Part shown: positions 1 through 8,446 of the stretch, one piece after another
Layout of the letters: each line of letters opens with the position of its first letter
How positions within the stretch are numbered: the stretch's first letter is position 1
Assembly (NCBI RefSeq): GCF_017254845.1
Contig: NZ_JAFKCU010000001.1
Coordinates: 1,137,048 to 1,201,047 of the forward strand
Direction of reading: 5' to 3'
DNA: 64,000 bases
Origin: Algoriphagus pacificus
GTDB lineage: Bacteria; Bacteroidota; Bacteroidia; Cytophagales; Cyclobacteriaceae
Made by a program: the position numbers and the translations under genes
The notes under the pieces: generated by a model
The model's input: only the letters and a program-made list of their open reading frames with translations
Told to the model about the DNA's origin: nothing
The model's database searches: none

Positions 1-1194
1 GATGCAAATGGGGATGGATTTCCGGATCTTTTTGTAGGGAGTGGGGGTGTTTATGATTTTACAGAGAATGATCCAAAGTTAGCTGACCGACTTTACCTGA
101 ATGACGGAAAAGGAAAGTTTTCAATCCTATCTGAGGCTCTTCCGAATGATGTATTTGCAACAGGTACAGCATTAGCTCATGATTTTAATGGAGATGGAAA
201 TCTGGATCTTTTTGTAGGAGGAAGAGTGGTTCCTGGACAATATCCTTTATCTCCTGGTTCCAGGATTTGGCTCAATAATGGTCAAGGCAAATTTAAAGAT
301 GGGACAAATCAAATTGCTCCATTCTTGAAAGAACTTGGGATGGTGACGGATGCCCAAATGGCAGATTTGAATGGTGATGGAATTGATGAGTTAGTAGTAG
401 CTGGTGAAGCAATGCCGATTCAGGTTTTTGAACTAAACGCTGGGATGCTACAGGATGCCACATCCAAATATTTTGACGAACTTCAAATAGGATTCTGGAA
501 TTATTTAACTATCGAGGATTTTAATGGAGATGGGAAAATGGATCTTTTGGCTGGAAATCTGGGGACCAACTCACAATTACAGGTTTCCGATCAAAAGCCT
601 GCAGAATTACTCTACAAAGATTTTGATGGAAATGGATCCATCGATGCTATTTTAAGCTCTTATATCGGAGATGAGAAATACCCCACTGTAAGTAGAGATG
701 AATTACTTGGTCAGGTGAATTTCTTAAAGAAGAGATATTTGGACTTTAAATCTTTCGCGACAGTTAAATCGGATGAAATTTTCACTGCGGAGGAAAGAGA
801 AGGAGCTAAAAAAATATCGATAAATAATTTAGGGACCTCCCTTTTCGTTCAAAACCAAGTAGGAAAGCTTGTTCAGAAAGAGTTACCGATTCAGTTTCAG
901 TTCTCTCCGGTGTTTGCATCAGCTTATTTGGATGTAGATGGAGATGGTAACAAGGATTTGGTGATTGCTGGAAATATGAATCAGACAAAATTGCGCTATG
1001 GTAAGTATGACGCCAATCATGCAATGGTTTTTCTGGGTGATTCTAAAGGTAATTTCACCTATTTACCAAAGATTTTGTCAGGGCTTTCTATTAAAGGAGA
1101 CACCCGTAAAATTGTTCAAATAGACGATAATTTGCTTTTTTTAGTCAAAGGAGAGGGTTTAAAATCCGTTCTTATCCATTCGTCAAAAGAATAA
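1..1194 (+). CDS. FG-GAP/VCBS repeat protein, C-terminal part (5' end outside window)
   Basis: The reading frame is open from the first base and ends at TAA 1192-1194, leaving 397 residues of a longer protein. It contains at least six calcium-binding-type loops of the form DxNGDGxxD or DxDGDGxxD (for example DANGDGFPD at the edge, then DFNGDGNLD, DLNGDGIDE, DFNGDGKMD, DFDGNGSID, DVDGDGNKD). These are typical of FG-GAP/VCBS beta-propeller blades of exported proteins. No ASPIC/UnbV tail is visible. A GTG at 226 is internal, because the repeats run through it. It precedes an FGE-like gene by 57 bases, a common pairing in Cytophagales envelope operons. The ligand or substrate is unknown. Confidence 0.85.
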   Translation, partial: DANGDGFPDLFVGSGGVYDFTENDPKLADRLYLNDGKGKFSILSEALPNDVFATGTALAHDFNGDGNLDLFVGGRVVPGQYPLSPGSRIWLNNGQGKFKDGTNQIAPFLKELGMVTDAQMADLNGDGIDELVVAGEAMPIQVFELNAGMLQDATSKYFDELQIGFWNYLTIEDFNGDGKMDLLAGNLGTNSQLQVSDQKPAELLYKDFDGNGSIDAILSSYIGDEKYPTVSRDELLGQVNFLKKRYLDFKSFATVKSDEIFTAEEREGAKKISINNLGTSLFVQNQVGKLVQKELPIQFQFSPVFASAYLDVDGDGNKDLVIAGNMNQTKLRYGKYDANHAMVFLGDSKGNFTYLPKILSGLSIKGDTRKIVQIDDNLLFLVKGEGLKSVLIHSSKE

Positions 1195-1251
1195 TAAATA
1201 AAAACTATTAAATACCTATTTTAACCTGCTAGAGATTAGCGTACGATTACA

Positions 1252-2211
1252 ATGAAAAAGTTGATTTTGCCAGTAGTTCTGGTCGGAATTTTGGCATTTT
1301 ATGGGCTAGATAAACCCATTTTTGAATCCTATAGCCAAAGAATACCTGGAACACCTGTCACATTTGATATGACTCCCATAGAGGGAGGAACATTTAAAAT
1401 GGGTTCATCCTCAAGTCCAAATGAAGATGAAAAACCAGTTCATGAAGTAACGATTGACCCATTTTGGATGGGTACACATGAAGTGACTTGGGATGCATTT
1501 GAGCTTTTTCTAGATAAAAATTATGAATTAGCTGTTTCAGAGGAACCGATTGGTGCAGTAGTAGATGGATTGACTAGACCTAGTTTACCTTACCTGGATA
1601 TGACTTTTGGGATGGGAAAAGAAGGAAAACCAGCGATCGGAATGACTCAATATGGAGCAATTCAATATTGTCATTGGTTGTATTTGAAAACAGGAATATT
1701 CTATAGACTACCTACTGAGGCAGAATGGGAGTATGCTGCCAAAGCAGGTTCAGATACAAAATATTTCTTTGGTGATGATGAGTCCATGCTTTCTGAATAT
1801 GCCTGGACCAAAGAAAACAGCAATGAGGAAACTCATAAAATAGGACAGAAAAAACCAAATCCTTGGGGTTTATATGATATCTACGGGAATGTTTTTGAAT
1901 GGACTTCAGATCAATATGATCCTGAATTTTATAAAAATTCACCTTCTAAGAATCCTGTAAATCCTTCTTTGAAATTGTACCCTCGGATTGTTAGAGGGGG
2001 AAGCTATAAGACTCCAGCTGAAGAGGTGAGCTCTTCTAAAAGATTTGTAAGTGAGGCTAAATGGAAACAATTGGATCCACAGATCCCTAAGAGTCAATGG
2101 TGGTTTCCTGAAGCTCCTTTTATAGGATTGAGATTGGTGAGGCCATTGAACCCGCCAAGTCCAGAAGAAATTAACGCTTATTATAACGCAGAACCTATTG
2201 CGGATTATTGA
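1252..2211 (+). CDS. Exported formylglycine-generating-enzyme-like (SUMF1/EgtB fold) protein
   Basis: This 319-residue protein has a hydrophobic N-terminal segment (about residues 3-19) without a lipobox cysteine, so it is probably membrane-anchored or exported. The FGE-sulfatase fold is recognisable from the block GGTFKMGS near residue 45, then TEAEWEYAAKAG, NPWGLYDIYGNVFEWTSD, RIVRGGSYK and the terminal GLRLVRP. The cysteine pair that binds copper in true formylglycine-generating enzymes, just after the GGS block, is absent here (the sequence continues KTPAEEVSSSKR). It is therefore more likely a binding or structural SUMF1-like protein than a sulfatase activator. It lies 20 bases before a Tat-exported oxidoreductase, probably in one operon. 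Confidence 0.85.
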   Translation: MKKLILPVVLVGILAFYGLDKPIFESYSQRIPGTPVTFDMTPIEGGTFKMGSSSSPNEDEKPVHEVTIDPFWMGTHEVTWDAFELFLDKNYELAVSEEPIGAVVDGLTRPSLPYLDMTFGMGKEGKPAIGMTQYGAIQYCHWLYLKTGIFYRLPTEAEWEYAAKAGSDTKYFFGDDESMLSEYAWTKENSNEETHKIGQKKPNPWGLYDIYGNVFEWTSDQYDPEFYKNSPSKNPVNPSLKLYPRIVRGGSYKTPAEEVSSSKRFVSEAKWKQLDPQIPKSQWWFPEAPFIGLRLVRPLNPPSPEEINAYYNAEPIADY

Positions 2212-2231
2212 AACCCTGAAATACCAACATC

Positions 2232-3545
2232 ATGAAAAACACTAGAAGAGATTTTATCAAAGCTTCTGCCCTAGCGACAGGAGGAGTTCTTGCAGCTCAA
2301 TCATTTGTATTGCCAGGTGCTTATGCAGCACCAAAAGAAACACATTTGAAACTTGCCTTGATCGGTTGCGGTGGCAGAGGTACAGGTGCTGTTTTCCAAG
2401 CCATGGAGACCGGCCATCCTATTAAATTGGTGGCAATGGCTGATGCTTTTAGAGATAGATTAGACGGAAGCTTGAAGCCTATTTTAGATAAATATGGTGC
2501 TGAAAAAGTAGATGTACCAGAAGATAGAAAGTTTGTCGGATTTGATGCATACAAGCATGCAATCGCTGAAGCAGACGTTGTTATTTTGGCTACCCCTCCA
2601 GGCTTTAGACCAGATCACTTCACTGAAGCAGTGAAGCAAGGAAAGCAGATTTTTATGGAAAAGCCTGTTGCGACTGATGCGGTAGGTATTAGAAAAGTTT
2701 TAAAAGCTGCTGAAGAGGCTAAAGCTAAAAAGTTGAATGTTGTAGTTGGTTTACAACGTCACTATCAGGATAACTACAGAAAAACCATTGCTAAAATCCA
2801 TGCTGGAGAAATCGGTGATATTATCGGTGGTCAAGTGTATTGGAATGACGGTGGAGTATGGGTTAGACCTCGTAAGCCTGAGCAAACAGAAATGGAATAC
2901 CAAATGAGAAACTGGTATTATTTCAACTGGCTTTGCGGAGACCATATCACTGAGCAGCACGTTCACAACATCGATGTGGCTAACTGGGTGAAAAAAGGAT
3001 ATCCTGTGAAAGCTGAAGGTACTGGTGGAAGAATGGTAAGAACTGGAAAAGAATTCGGTGAAATTTTTGATCACCACTCTGTTCTGTTCACTTACGCTGA
3101 CGGGACAGTGATTCAAAGTGAATGTAGACACTTTCCAGGCGCTGCTAACCGTGTGGATGAGTCATTCCAAGGTACAAAGGGTAAAGCGTATTTAAGTGCT
3201 GGAAATCATGGTGTATTGACCGATTATGCCGGAAATAAAATTTACGAACACGATAGAGAAAATAATATCAACCCTTATCAGCAAGAACATAATGAACTAT
3301 GGGCTGCTATTGTTAAGGGAGAATATAAGTTTGCCGATGCGGAAAATGGAGCAAGAAGCACCATGACTTCGCTTTTGGGTAGAGCTGCGACCTATTCAGG
3401 TAAAGTAATTACCATGGATGATGCGATTAATTCTGAGATCAGCTTATTCCCTGAAACTTTGGCTTGGGATGCTGCTCCTAAATTGCTTCCTAATGCAGAT
3501 GGTTTCTATCCTCATGCAATTCCTGGAAAAACCATTACTGTTTAA
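2232..3545 (+). CDS. Tat-exported Gfo/Idh/MocA family NAD(P)-dependent oxidoreductase
   Basis: This 437-residue protein starts with a twin-arginine signal (TRRDFIKASALATGG, residues 4-18) ending near an alanine-rich cleavage site around residue 32. A Rossmann nucleotide-binding motif GCGGRGTGA follows, then the family EKP motif (MEKPVATD) and the catalytic-region block GDHITEQHVHNID. Tat export implies that it folds with its cofactor in the cytoplasm and works in the periplasm. Family members oxidise or reduce sugars and sugar derivatives; the substrate cannot be read here. It is followed three bases later by a Tat-exported TIM-barrel isomerase. That pairing resembles periplasmic 3-keto-glycoside pathways known in Bacteroidota; this comparison is inference. 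Confidence 0.9.
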   Translation: MKNTRRDFIKASALATGGVLAAQSFVLPGAYAAPKETHLKLALIGCGGRGTGAVFQAMETGHPIKLVAMADAFRDRLDGSLKPILDKYGAEKVDVPEDRKFVGFDAYKHAIAEADVVILATPPGFRPDHFTEAVKQGKQIFMEKPVATDAVGIRKVLKAAEEAKAKKLNVVVGLQRHYQDNYRKTIAKIHAGEIGDIIGGQVYWNDGGVWVRPRKPEQTEMEYQMRNWYYFNWLCGDHITEQHVHNIDVANWVKKGYPVKAEGTGGRMVRTGKEFGEIFDHHSVLFTYADGTVIQSECRHFPGAANRVDESFQGTKGKAYLSAGNHGVLTDYAGNKIYEHDRENNINPYQQEHNELWAAIVKGEYKFADAENGARSTMTSLLGRAATYSGKVITMDDAINSEISLFPETLAWDAAPKLLPNADGFYPHAIPGKTITV

Positions 3546-3548
3546 ACC

Positions 3549-4466
3549 ATGGAAAGAAGAAAATTTATTAGAAATCTGGGTTTAGGAGGTTCCGCCTTCA
3601 CCCTTGCTGCAGGTTCGGTTTTACCAACTTTCGCAGAAACCAAAGGAATGACAGAACCTACTTTCAAGATGGATTTTGCTCCTCATTTTGGAATGTTCAG
3701 AAATTCAGCTCCAGGTGGAATAGTAGACGAATTAAAATTCATGGCTGATCAGGGCTTCCGATCTTTAGAGGACAATGGAATGCTTCGAAGATCTGTTGAG
3801 GACCAAACTTTAATAGCAAAGACTATGGAGTCTTTGGGAATGAGAATGGGTGTGTTTGTTATTGATGGTGGAGATAACTGGAAGGTTTCTCTTACTTCTG
3901 GCAAGCAGGAGTTTATGGATAAGTTTCTTGAAACATGTAGAGAGTCTGTAGAAGTTGCCAAGCGTGTTAATGCAACTTGGATGACTGTAGTCCCTGGTTA
4001 CTTTGAGAGAAATCTACCCATAGGAGTTCAGACTGGTAATGTCATTGAAGCCTATAAGCGTGCGGCAGAGATTTTTGAACCTCACGGTTTGGTGATGGTC
4101 ATGGAACCACTAAGTGATAACCCTGATCTTTTCCTAAGACATGCGGATCAATCTTATATGATCTGTAAGGCTGTTGATAGCCCAGCATGTAAGATTTTGT
4201 ACGATATCTATCATATGCAGCGAAATGAGGGGAATCTCATTGCGACCATGCAGAAGACTTGGGATGAAATTGCATACATCCAGATTGGTGACAATCCAGG
4301 AAGGAAAGAGCCAGGAACTGGTGAAATCAATTATGGAAATGTTTTCAAATTTATTAATGATAAAGGTTTCAAAGGAATCTGTGGAATGGAGCATGGAAAT
4401 GCAATTCCTGGAGCAGATGGAGAAAAAGCCTTAATTGAAGCTTACAGAAAAGTAGATATAATGTAA
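3549..4466 (+). CDS. Tat-exported hydroxypyruvate-isomerase-like TIM barrel (xylose isomerase-like)
   Basis: This 305-residue protein has a Tat signal (ERRKFIRNLGLGGSA at residues 2-16, predicted cleavage after TFA near residue 29). The barrel carries metal-ligand segments typical of the AP-endonuclease-2/hydroxypyruvate isomerase family: VMEPLSD, then ILYDIYHMQ, then IQIGDNPGRKEPGTGEINY, and a final MEHG. The Hyi-type signature PGRxEPGTGEINY is clear. As an exported protein it is unlikely to be the cytoplasmic glyoxylate enzyme Hyi. A sugar epimerase, isomerase or 3-keto-sugar lyase partner for the preceding oxidoreductase fits better. The next gene starts eight bases after the stop, so the operon continues. 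Confidence 0.85.
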   Translation: MERRKFIRNLGLGGSAFTLAAGSVLPTFAETKGMTEPTFKMDFAPHFGMFRNSAPGGIVDELKFMADQGFRSLEDNGMLRRSVEDQTLIAKTMESLGMRMGVFVIDGGDNWKVSLTSGKQEFMDKFLETCRESVEVAKRVNATWMTVVPGYFERNLPIGVQTGNVIEAYKRAAEIFEPHGLVMVMEPLSDNPDLFLRHADQSYMICKAVDSPACKILYDIYHMQRNEGNLIATMQKTWDEIAYIQIGDNPGRKEPGTGEINYGNVFKFINDKGFKGICGMEHGNAIPGADGEKALIEAYRKVDIM

Positions 4467-4474
4467 TTTCGCCT

Positions 4475-5503
4475 ATGCGGAAGATTTTATGTGTTTTGTT
4501 CTGCGGGATTATTTTTTCCTGCCAAACAAAAGAAACGAATACTCCTGAAAGTCCATTGGGCTGGGAGGTATACGAAACACCAGTGAAAGCCTCCTTAAGG
4601 GGGCTTTCGCCAGTTACAGCTGAAATAGCCTGGGCTTCAGGTAGCAATGGAACATGGCTAAGAACGATCGATGGAGGGCTGACCTGGGATCATGGTGTAG
4701 TAGGTGGCTTAGATACGGTTGATTTTAGATCTATTCATGCTTTTGATGCGCTGAAAGCTGTCGTTGTTTCTGCAGGCCAGCCTGCTGTTATATTTAAAAC
4801 AGAAGACGGCGGTCTTACTTGGTCCTTAAAACATCAGGAAGGTGAGGAAGCATTTTTGGATGGAATATCATTTTCTAGTCCAGAGAGAGGCTATGTTTTT
4901 GGAGACCCTGTAGATGGGAAATGGACGATTTTGCAAACAGCCAATCAAGGTGATTCTTGGTACCCAGTGCTCAACCTACCCGATGCAATAGAAGGCGAAG
5001 CCGGTTTTGCTGCCAGTGCTACTTCATTGATTTCAGAGGGATCCAGGATTTGGCTAGGAAGTGGAGGTATGGAAGCTAATCTTCATTTCTCACCGGATCA
5101 TGGAGAATCTTGGGTAAAGTGGAACTCTCCTTTTGTCCAAGGCGAACCTTCCAAAGGAATATTCTCATTGACAAGTTTAGGAAATGGAGAAATCTTTTTA
5201 GTGGGTGGCGATTATGTTGCTATGGATGATACCACAAATAATGCAGCGACATTTATAACTGAGAGAAATGAATGGGTTGCCCCTATTTCTAGACCTAAAG
5301 GGTACAGATCTGGAGTTGCGTATTTTCCACGCTTCCATTGGTTAGTTGCCGTTGGGCCAACTGGTTCTGACTTTTCAAATGATGGCGGAAATAGCTGGAA
5401 GAATTTTTCGGAAGTTGGTTTCCATGCTGTTAAACTCGGTCATGCAGAAGGCGCAATTTGGGCTTCTGGATCTGAAGGTAGAATAGCAAGGTTGAAATTC
5501 TGA
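4475..5503 (+). CDS. YCF48/BNR-like beta-propeller lipoprotein
   Basis: This 342-residue protein has a lipoprotein signal: charged start, hydrophobic stretch, lipobox IIFSC with the cysteine near residue 16. The body has repeated propeller motifs of the photosystem II stability factor (YCF48) and BNR type, such as WLRTIDGGLTW, IFKTEDGGLTW, SPDHGESW and SNDGGNSW, separated by 50-70 residues. Such proteins are binding or scaffold propellers, often mis-annotated as oxidoreductases in Bacteroidota. It is the last gene of the run that begins upstream of the window, and its location is probably the outer membrane or periplasm. Function is unknown. Confidence 0.8.
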   Translation: MRKILCVLFCGIIFSCQTKETNTPESPLGWEVYETPVKASLRGLSPVTAEIAWASGSNGTWLRTIDGGLTWDHGVVGGLDTVDFRSIHAFDALKAVVVSAGQPAVIFKTEDGGLTWSLKHQEGEEAFLDGISFSSPERGYVFGDPVDGKWTILQTANQGDSWYPVLNLPDAIEGEAGFAASATSLISEGSRIWLGSGGMEANLHFSPDHGESWVKWNSPFVQGEPSKGIFSLTSLGNGEIFLVGGDYVAMDDTTNNAATFITERNEWVAPISRPKGYRSGVAYFPRFHWLVAVGPTGSDFSNDGGNSWKNFSEVGFHAVKLGHAEGAIWASGSEGRIARLKF

Positions 5504-5649
5504 TTGGGATTTTGACTTTAGCTTTTGGGGTTGACTCTATCAAAAAAATCATAGAATTAAGGGTTGGCTGAGTGAGAAAGTGCCACTCTGTATTATCTTT
5601 AAGAAAAAGTTATATTTTCAAAGGCTCTATAAACTTATTATTTTAATAC

Positions 5650-6384
5650 ATGTTTGAGATTATTCCATCGATTTGGCTTATAAATGGCAAGTGCGTCCGC
5701 TTGAAAAGAGGTGATTTTGCCACTGAAGAGGCTATTTCCAACAATCCATTAGAGATTGCCCAGGGATTTGAATCTATTGGAATCAAAAGGTTACACCTAG
5801 TGGATTTGGATGGTGCAAGACGAGGCGAACCTAAAAATTATCATATTCTTGAAGCAATTGCTGGGTATACAAACCTGATAATTGATTTTACAGGAGGTAT
5901 TTCGACTGATGGAGATGTTATCAAATGTTTGGAGTTTGGTGCTAAATCAGTAACTATTGCTTCGGCAGCTGCTAACCATCCTGAGCGATTCAGCCAGTTT
6001 ATTCTTTCTTATGGAAGAGAAAAAATCAACTTAGCAGCAGATACTAATCCAGAGGATAAAAAGATAAAAATTAAAGGCTGGCTTAAGAAAACAGAAATAG
6101 ATCTGTACGATCATATAGAGTTCTTTTATGAAAGAGGGCTGAAATATTTGAAATGCTCAGATGTGACAAGAGACGGAGTAATGCAAGGACCAAACTTTGA
6201 TCTTTACGCAGATTTGGTAAAGCGTTTTCCAAACTTGCATATTGCTGCTAGTGGGGGAGTCCGAAACATTGATGATTTTAAAAGGCTTAAAGATATTGGG
6301 CTAAGAGCTGCAGTATTCGGTAGAGCCTATTATGAAGGAATGCTTCAATTAGATGATCTGGAAAAATTCATAAATGAAGTTTAA
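5650..6384 (+). CDS. HisA-like phosphoribosyl-isomerase paralogue with altered catalytic residue
   Basis: This 244-residue (beta/alpha)8 barrel has the full length and order of HisA: IIPSIWLINGKCVRL at the start, LHLVDLDGA in the middle, DVTRDGVMQGPN and ASGGVRNIDD near the end. In canonical HisA the opening reads IPAIDL, and that aspartate (Asp8 in Thermotoga numbering) is the catalytic base; here the position is Trp9. The phosphate-binding segments are also altered (DFTGG for DFGGG, TIASAA for TIGSIA). The second catalytic aspartate may remain (LAADTN). No other his gene lies nearby, so this is probably a diverged paralogue with a new role rather than the histidine enzyme. A bidirectional hairpin follows the stop. 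Confidence 0.75.
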   Translation: MFEIIPSIWLINGKCVRLKRGDFATEEAISNNPLEIAQGFESIGIKRLHLVDLDGARRGEPKNYHILEAIAGYTNLIIDFTGGISTDGDVIKCLEFGAKSVTIASAAANHPERFSQFILSYGREKINLAADTNPEDKKIKIKGWLKKTEIDLYDHIEFFYERGLKYLKCSDVTRDGVMQGPNFDLYADLVKRFPNLHIAASGGVRNIDDFKRLKDIGLRAAVFGRAYYEGMLQLDDLEKFINEV

Positions 6385-6401
6385 TCTTAGGAGGGATAAA
6401 T

Positions 6402-6428
6402 AAAAAAGAGGCTCGAAGCCTCTTTTTT
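6402..6428. terminator. Bidirectional hairpin terminator
   Basis: A-tract, stem AGAGGCT with a CGA loop, complementary AGCCTCT and a T-tract between the converging HisA-like gene and the small secreted-protein gene. The symmetry gives a usable terminator for both strands. Confidence 0.8.
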
Positions 6429-6444
6429 ATTTATCTTGATTTCT

Positions 6445-6798
6445 TTAATCAGCTTTGAACTTGTCAACTATATAAAGAAAAATATTAAATGATAATGTGG
6501 AAGGAGTTGCCTCGTCTTTTTTTACTTCTTTGTCAACTCCACCAGCTGGAAGATCTCTTTTAACAGCAACCTTATTGTTGTTATTATTTTGCAAAGGCTT
6601 AGGGGCCAAAATTTTAGGTGCTAAAGATTCAGAATTTGCACCTTGATCATCAATCACTGGCTTATCTGATGATTTAACGTTTTCCAAATCAACCTTCTCT
6701 TGACTGCTCTGCGCAAAAGATTCCTCTGCAAAAAAGCATAATCCCAGTACGAAAAGTGCTGATAAGCTAATTTTATAAAAAGGAAATGTAAGTTTCAT
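6445..6798 (-). CDS. Small secreted protein of unknown function
   Basis: This 117-residue protein starts with a good signal peptide (positive start, hydrophobic residues about 10-24, cleavage after SFAQ near residue 30). The mature part is polar and low in complexity, with a run of five asparagines (residues 71-75) and many lysine and aspartate residues. It ends with a short hydrophobic segment (LSFNIFLYIVDKF). I recognise no family. It is a single-gene unit on the minus strand, divergent from the CsaA-like gene. Confidence 0.6.
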   Translation of the reverse strand: MKLTFPFYKISLSALFVLGLCFFAEESFAQSSQEKVDLENVKSSDKPVIDDQGANSESLAPKILAPKPLQNNNNNKVAVKRDLPAGGVDKEVKKDEATPSTLSFNIFLYIVDKFKAD

Positions 6799-6878
6799 GA
6801 ACGTTTGTAAAATTGTGTCCTATTAATGTAAACTACAGTATTTGCAAAAGGTTCTTAAAATTATAAAAAAATTTGTCT

Positions 6879-7217
6879 ATGCAAACGATTGACTATAAAG
6901 ATTTCGACAAAATTGAATTAAGAGTTGGGACAATTACACATGTAGAAATTTTTGAGAAAGCCCGAAAACCTGCTTATAAAATTTGGATTGACCTTGGCGA
7001 AGCTTTGGGAACCAAAAAATCTTCTGCTCAGGTTACGGACCATTACAGTCCCAAGCAGTTGATTGGAAAACAGGTTCTATGTGTTTGTAATTTTCCTCCT
7101 AAACAAATTGCAGATTTCATGTCTGAAGTTTTGGTAACGGGCTTTACCTCAGAAAAAGGAGGGATTATTTTAGCTACAGTAGATGGCCAGGTTCCAAATG
7201 GAGCAAAGCTTCATTAA
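6879..7217 (+). CDS. csaA: CsaA-like tRNA-binding-domain protein
   Basis: This 112-residue protein is a single OB-fold tRNA-binding domain, close in length and motifs to Bacillus CsaA: FDKIELRVGTI at the start, KKSSAQVTDHY, VCNFPPKQIADFMSEVLVTG and the final PNGAKL. CsaA is a dimeric protein that binds tRNA and has been described as a secretion-associated chaperone. I chose ATG 6879 because the TTG six bases upstream adds only two residues and the family begins close to this point. Its last four bases overlap the 3' end of the convergent Rieske gene. Confidence 0.85.
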   Translation: MQTIDYKDFDKIELRVGTITHVEIFEKARKPAYKIWIDLGEALGTKKSSAQVTDHYSPKQLIGKQVLCVCNFPPKQIADFMSEVLVTGFTSEKGGIILATVDGQVPNGAKLH

Positions 7218-7537
7218 GGAAGTAGAATTATTAGGCCTTTATTGGTTAACTCCGTTGAGTAGATTTCTAAATCTGAGCAATATCCAGCCCTAACGCTACC
7301 TGTTTTCAAATCGAATCGATATTGATGTAGGGGGCAAATGATTTCTTCCAATTGATTGATGCTGCCTTCGAGAAGTGAGGCTCCTTTGTGTGGGCATGAA
7401 GATTGGAACGCATGGAATCTATTTTCAATCCTCAACAGGCCTATTGATTTATCGCCTACCAAAACTTTCTTTAAGGTCCTTTCGGGAATTATCTCAAGTA
7501 TGTTTTCCCTTGAATTACCTAGTGTGAATTTTTTCAT
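7214..7537 (-). CDS. Small Rieske [2Fe-2S] ferredoxin-like protein
   Basis: This 107-residue protein consists of one Rieske domain. The two cluster-binding motifs are visible: CPHKG (around residues 48-52) and CPLHQYRF (around residues 68-75), giving the Cys-His plus Cys-His ligand set. It resembles the small soluble NirD-like or dioxygenase-ferredoxin Rieske proteins. There is no signal peptide, so it is cytoplasmic. No oxygenase or reductase is adjacent, so the electron partner is unknown. It converges on the CsaA-like gene with a four-base overlap. Confidence 0.85.
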   Translation of the reverse strand: MKKFTLGNSRENILEIIPERTLKKVLVGDKSIGLLRIENRFHAFQSSCPHKGASLLEGSINQLEEIICPLHQYRFDLKTGSVRAGYCSDLEIYSTELTNKGLIILLP

Positions 7538-7652
7538 GTGGGTTTGGTAGCAAAACTTTTGGTTTTAAATCGCAATAAGAAAAGAAATGATTGGTTTTTT
7601 GGTATTTCTTGATGAATTTTCAGAATAAAGAAGTTTTTAACCCATAGAAACC

Positions 7653-8411
7653 ATGAAAATATTTGCTTTATTCTCTTTTCTCTTGATTTTTATTGGTGTT
7701 CAGGCCCAAGATTTGGAAGGAGCCTGGAAATTGACACACCAAGACGGACGCGAAATAACTGAAGAAGAATATGTAAAAATCTATCAGGACAATTATTTCA
7801 CTTTTGGTGCTAAAAAAATTGCGGATAACCATTTCATCAGCGCAGGTGGTGGCCCATTTGAATTTAAAGACGGGAATTATTACGAGACCTTGGATTTCTT
7901 TACGCTTGATCCATTCCAAGTTGGAACCACTAATAAGTATAAACTAGATCTTGCAAATGGTAAAATGGTCATTTCATCTGAAATCAATGGGAGAATGTTA
8001 GTAGAGATTTGGGAGAAAATTTCAGATGAAGAAAATGAGCTTACAGGCAATTGGGTGATAACAGGAAGAAAAAGAGATGGTGAGATTTCACGATCTACTC
8101 CCGGAGCAAGAAGAACCATCAAAATGCTTGGTGGCGGTCGGTTCCAATGGGTTGCTTTTAATTCCGAGACTAAAGAGTTTTCAGGATCAGGAGGTGGGAC
8201 TTATACCGCCGAAAATGGGAAGTATGTTGAAAATATTACCTTCTTTTCAAGAGAAGATAGCCGAGTAGGAGCGAGTCTAAGCTTTGATTTTGAAGTGATA
8301 GATGGAGAATGGCATCATTCAGGGAAAAGCTCTACAGGCAATCCTATTTACGAGATTTGGACACCATACGCCATCGGGTATAAACCAGCTACTATGATGG
8401 CGGAGCAATAA
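7653..8411 (+). CDS. Secreted protein with two tandem lipocalin-like domains
   Basis: This 252-residue protein has a signal peptide (hydrophobic residues 3-17, cleavage near VQAQ). The mature part looks like an internal duplication. The first copy begins LEGAWKLTHQDGREI and ends LVEIWEKI (about 20-128). The second begins LTGNWVITGRKRDGEI and ends YEIWTPY (about 133-240). Matching landmarks are the GGGPFEFKDGNYYETLDFF and GGGTYTAENGKYVENITFF segments. The pattern resembles lipocalin/DUF4488-like beta-barrels seen in Bacteroidota. No ligand can be inferred. It ends at a strong hairpin shared with the convergent cysteine desulfurase gene. Confidence 0.65.
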   Translation: MKIFALFSFLLIFIGVQAQDLEGAWKLTHQDGREITEEEYVKIYQDNYFTFGAKKIADNHFISAGGGPFEFKDGNYYETLDFFTLDPFQVGTTNKYKLDLANGKMVISSEINGRMLVEIWEKISDEENELTGNWVITGRKRDGEISRSTPGARRTIKMLGGGRFQWVAFNSETKEFSGSGGGTYTAENGKYVENITFFSREDSRVGASLSFDFEVIDGEWHHSGKSSTGNPIYEIWTPYAIGYKPATMMAEQ

Positions 8412-8414
8412 ACA

Positions 8415-8446
8415 AAAAAGGAGCTTTTTAAAGCTCCTTTTCTTTT
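8415..8446. terminator. Bidirectional hairpin terminator
   Basis: Stem AAAGGAGCTTT with complement AAAGCTCCTTT and T-rich flank, between converging genes. It slightly overlaps the stop of the cysteine desulfurase gene. Confidence 0.75.

Noticed and set aside
226-1194. GTG at 226 as the start of the FG-GAP protein
   Set aside because: The frame and its calcium-loop repeats are open to base 1, so the gene begins upstream of the window.
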